This document shows, piece after piece, positions 60,293 through 64,000 of a stretch of 64,000 bases of DNA. The stretch lies in assembly GCA_037957365.1 (NCBI GenBank), contig JARHVA010001922.1, forward strand, positions 1 to 64,000. Reading direction: 5' to 3'. Source of the stretch: Torreya grandis (taxonomy: Eukaryota; Streptophyta; Pinopsida; Cupressales; Taxaceae). How positions within the stretch are numbered: the first letter of the stretch is position 1; each line of letters opens with the position of its first letter. The notes below the pieces were generated by a model. It was given only the letters and a program-made list of their open reading frames with translations. It was not told where the DNA came from and did no database searches. The translations under genes were made by a program, and so were the position numbers.

Positions 60293-62700
60293 GTCATTTT
60301 AGACACCTAAAATTGGTCACCAATGGCTTCATATCAGACTTTAGACCGATTATTACCAACCATTGTAAATTAAGTCTAAGAATCACTAAACATCCTAAAT
60401 TTACTTATGCATCATTTGGAAAATATTTGAATCATGTTGATACATCCCTAATTTGGTTATCCTACCATAACAACAAAAAAATATCATGAATTCATCTCTA
60501 ATCAACATATGACATTATAACATGTAATTTGGCCTATAGACCTATTAAATGGGGAAAATGCACACATGAAATTAAATAAAATATTGAAAATGATAAAAGT
60601 ATAATATAATTAATAAAAATTATAAAATAAATTAAATGCATATTTGAATTATCCATGTGTAATTAATGAAATTCTAAAAAATGAAATTCGAAAATGCAAA
60701 TATCCTAGCTTTTTCAAAATTATCATTTTGTGAGTTGTCAAAAATCCTAAAATATCTCACCCATGCCTATTCATTGTTAATCATGATGTTTTTACACATT
60801 TTAAATTTATTAGGGTTAATTAACTCACTAAGGTTAGGTTTGAACCCATTCCAAGATCTAACTACACTCTAACTCACCTTGGGTTAGGGTTAGTTTTTAA
60901 ACCTATAAATACAAGCCTAGACCCCTTGATTTAGAGAGATTTAACATAATAATGTTATAATGTTGATTTTAGATAAATATTTCATGACAATAGTGTTATA
61001 ATGACAAAATAATAAGCCAAATACAACATCAAGCCATAAGCTATGGTGCCAAGGAGAGAAGGAGATAGCCAAGCTCCATTGACAAATATTATTTGAGCAT
61101 AAGCTAAGCAAGCCACTCAACAAATATTTTGGAGCATTCAAGGAAGGTAAGGAATTTGATATTATTTACATTTTATTTGTGTTTTCCATTGGTTTCGTTT
61201 ATTATGATCAACATATGATCTAGGAAAATAAGTTTTATGCATGTTAGTGTGTTTTTATTCAAGTTTTCTTATTTTTTCTAACACTTGATCTAACCACCCT
61301 TCTTGGATTCCTTGATCACGAATGGCACACCTAGTGGGATGCTAATCAACCCATGTAGAAAGGAGATGAATATGCAACTCATAAATCATCAAATGGATGC
61401 TTGAATATCAATAAAATTGGATTTTTAGCTTTATAATTTTCCATATTTTTAATTTTTGACCTAACTCAGATTTACATAGAGATCAACATCAGTCAACCAT
61501 AACTAACATCGATTATGTCAAACCATAATTAGTTTTGTCTAACTGATCTCGGTTATAGGTGACCATCATCAATTAGATTACAAGGGAATACATGGCTTAA
61601 AAACATGTACTTTGAATCTTTTTAGCATTTTTACTTGTGATTTATTGGTTTCATTGGTCTTTATACTCTCTGTCTAATCATCTCCTTGTACGTTTTGATA
61701 TGTTTTTATCTAAATTTGAGATAACTAATGTTTTTTATCTAATTTTGGTTTTGCCTTTGGTTTTATAGGCAACTGATATTGGTCCTTATCGACCAATATC
61801 ATTAATTAGCAACTAGCATCGATTCTCTAGTAACCAACATCAATCACAAATGACCTTAATTGGTCACTATGTTTTTAAAATAAAAACATGAGAGATATGT
61901 TTTCAAAGTTTTTTTGTTCATCATTGAAAGTGATTCAAAGTAGGGGAAAACTCTTCAACCCTTTTAGGTCCAAGGTGGGGAGAAAACATGAATTTTCAAG
62001 TTTAGACTAATGAATGTTTCATTTTGGGTATTTGAAATGAATTTAGTTAATTATTGCACACTTTATTTTTAGTGATAAAATGAATTTGTTAGATCTTTAA
62101 CATTTAAATTTAGTCCTTAAAAGGAGCCTAGAATTTCTAATGTTTTTAACACTTCATTTTCGTGCCTAAAATAAATGGTTAAATCTTGAATATTTGGTTT
62201 TAATTCTTAAAATGAACATATGTATTTTTGCTTAAGTTTTCTTGTGCAATTTATTTCAATATTTTGCAAATAATCCAAGGGGAAAAGTAAAAAAAATAAT
62301 CAAACATTTAACTTGGTGAACTAATTGACACTCATTTAGATTTCAAATTATTGAAATTTTTTTTTGCTTGTGTATTTTTTTGGGCAAATTGAAGAGTGCA
62401 CGTATGCTCTCCCCCATCCCCTATAGGGAACTTGGATAACCAAAAATGAATTTTCACTTACAATTTGTGCCTATTCTAAGGCATGGAAATAATTTTTTCT
62501 AGGCTCTCCCCAAGACCCATATGGTTTGGGTGATATAAAAACAACCTCTAAAGTCTTTCTACTTAGTTTTCTTTTCATGAATTTTGTCTTATGGATGGGA
62601 ATTCATGGCCTCTTCATGAGTTATTTAGGGAGTCATTGACTTGGGACTTCATATCTTGGTAGTGTTTCAACCCCATTCCATGAAGGGGTATACAAATTAG
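60293..62700 (+). mobile_element. E8: LTR plus leader of the E1 family, plus strand
   Basis: It aligns with E1's 5' end (18951 down to 16680, minus strand) over about 2.3 kb: the U3 AATTATCCATGTGTAATTAAT block, the TATA box, GGTGCCAAGGAGAGAAG, AAGCCACTC, GCTCTCCCCCATCCCC at 62407, TTTTCATGAATTTT and CAACCCCATTCCATG. Its left end is within about ten bases of 60293. Since the E1 counterpart is followed by gag, E8 probably continues beyond the window. The frames at 60681-60872 and 60941-61141 lie inside the LTR. Confidence 0.75.
60903..60912 (+). promoter_or_regulatory. TATA box of E8 LTR
   Basis: CTATAAATAC, identical to the E1 TATA box and in the same context (followed by AAG). About 610 bp from the LTR start. 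Confidence 0.75.
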
Positions 62701-64000
62701 GGTACACATACTATGAGATCCAAGGGGTTAAGCGGCTAACCTCTCTTTCTATAATGAAGGCCCAAATCAGGTCCGGTTAACCAGGGGATTCCACTAAGAA
62801 GTCCATGGATGGAATCATTATTCAAAGGAGTAAACCCTTGCATAGTAAGTTATCCAGTATGAACTCAATTGATGTGATGTTTCTCTAGTGTCAATCACAC
62901 TTGGGATCAATCTAGACATTCAAAAACTATAGTTTTAGTCAACCCCACTTTTTATACCTTGCCAGTTTAGGGTTTAAGATGATTTACTTAGTTGTATTTG
63001 GTATTTTTACTTTATTTCTTGATATTTTAAAAAGTATAAAAGTTATATGCCTTCCCATGTCAAAATGAGTTGTTTGTCCACACTAATCCATTATTGGAGG
63101 AGGCATTATGTCACTATTTGACATCATGCTTTTACCTTAAAACTTTATGTCAAAAACATTGTGAGTGTCACTTCATTAAAATGGGTAATGTTACATTGTC
63201 CAAATAATTTAAAGTTTGTGCCTTACAAGTCTTTGAAATAAACCATTATTTATATCTTTATAGAGTGATAATGTTGTTACATTGCTCAATTTTTTTTGTA
63301 GACTTATTTTGTCTTGTGTCCAAGTTTCACATTTGAACCATGTATGCCTTTGTGGTCTTTGTTTAGTGCCATTATGCTATTTAAACTTGTCTAGTTTTTT
63401 TTCAAAAATCTTAAGTTTTCTTAAGTTGAGTTTTTAATTAACTTTTACAAGTTCTAATCCAAATAATGATTTATTTATGTTTAGGCCTCATTTCGTAGGG
63501 GCTAATATGTAGATATTTCTATTTTGGGTTACATAACTTAGGTTAATTCATTACACAAATTCAAAAAATATATTATTTGTGTCTTTATTTTTGAGAATCA
63601 ATATATCTCCATATTCTTTTTATTTCATGGCTCATACCAATTTTATCGAGTTTATGTATAAAATCAAGTGCCTAGTTTATGCCAAAGTGTTCCATGTTTG
63701 TTAGATTAAATCATCCTTTTATTTCAAGTATATATTTTGATGACAAATTTGGCCAAGATTCCTATAAAATGCCTTGTTTGAGCCTAGATTTTGATGTTGC
63801 ATTTGGCCAAATGACCCAACAACTTTTACCTTTTCTAGATTAGACCTATTTGGAGCATCTTTGGACCTAGAGTTTGGCATCTTGTTTTTAATTCATTCAC
63901 TTGACCTTGTTTATGTGAGACATTTAATGTTATACATTTGATGTTATATTGTTTTATACAAATTTTTATCACAAACCATTTTTGGAGATGCATCTCCATC
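62701..64000. other. E8 leader or internal region, no readable gag
   Basis: Downstream of the E8 LTR and expected to hold leader and start of gag, but I see no Gag motif on the plus strand. A GC-richer patch at 62720-62780 may be leader sequence. The window ends inside this region. Confidence 0.4.

Noticed and set aside
1..64000. Host exons, tRNA, rRNA or organelle DNA
   Set aside because: I looked for conserved domain phrases outside retrotransposons and for recognisable RNA-gene sequence and saw none. Short exons could still be missed by eye.

Overview
This is repeat-dominated nuclear DNA from a large plant genome. It is very AT-rich, and CG dinucleotides look rare by eye beside abundant TG/CA. 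I find no convincing host gene, tRNA, rRNA or organelle insert. Every coding signal I can support belongs to a decayed LTR retrotransposon. The flavour of the Ty3/gypsy copies (Asn/Gln/Tyr-rich Gag, long LTRs, tandem repeats after pol) would suit a gymnosperm or another giant AT-rich genome, but the species cannot be fixed from sequence alone.

Layout. 1-6.0 kb: unidentified, with tandem repeats. 6.0-19.0 kb (minus strand): E1, a Ty3/gypsy copy with leader/LTR, gag, protease, RT, RNase H, integrase and 70-bp tandem repeats after pol. 20.4-23.0 kb (minus): E2, a pol-less copia element with LTRs, a tRNA-iMet-like primer site and a full-length gag pseudogene. 24.0-26.7 kb (minus): E3, a second pol-less element with LTRs, PBS, PPT and near-matching target duplications. 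27.5-41.5 kb (plus): E4, a gypsy copy with ~1.37-kb LTRs. Its left LTR is split by E5 (28.18-34.91 kb, minus), which has 2.5-kb LTRs around only 1.7 kb of internal DNA. E4's right LTR is uninterrupted and serves as an empty-site reference. 45.0-50.7 kb (plus): E6, a copia gag with coiled coil and three degenerate zinc knuckles but no recognisable pol, ending in a candidate 2.85-kb LTR. 51.5-58.0 kb (plus): E7, a copia copy retaining all pol domains, broken by two related hAT-like DNA transposons (T1, T2). 60.3-64.0 kb (plus): E8, an LTR of the E1 family in the opposite orientation, running off the window.

Decay pattern. Long stretches of pol and gag keep one reading frame while collecting stops, many at positions where Gln, Arg or Trp would be expected. 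Point mutation, especially C-to-T/G-to-A, therefore appears to have outweighed indels. Catalytic residues are lost in E1 (RT motif A, integrase first Asp), E4 (protease) and E7 (protease, RT). None of these copies could act autonomously.

Most notable: T2 carries an almost uninterrupted inverted repeat (arms ~360-390 bp, 4-bp loop) and an 18-bp minisatellite related to one in T1. Both insertions are confirmed because the host retrotransposon frame closes exactly when they are removed. Also notable are the run of pol-less copia elements (E2, E3, E6) and the E5-in-E4 nest.
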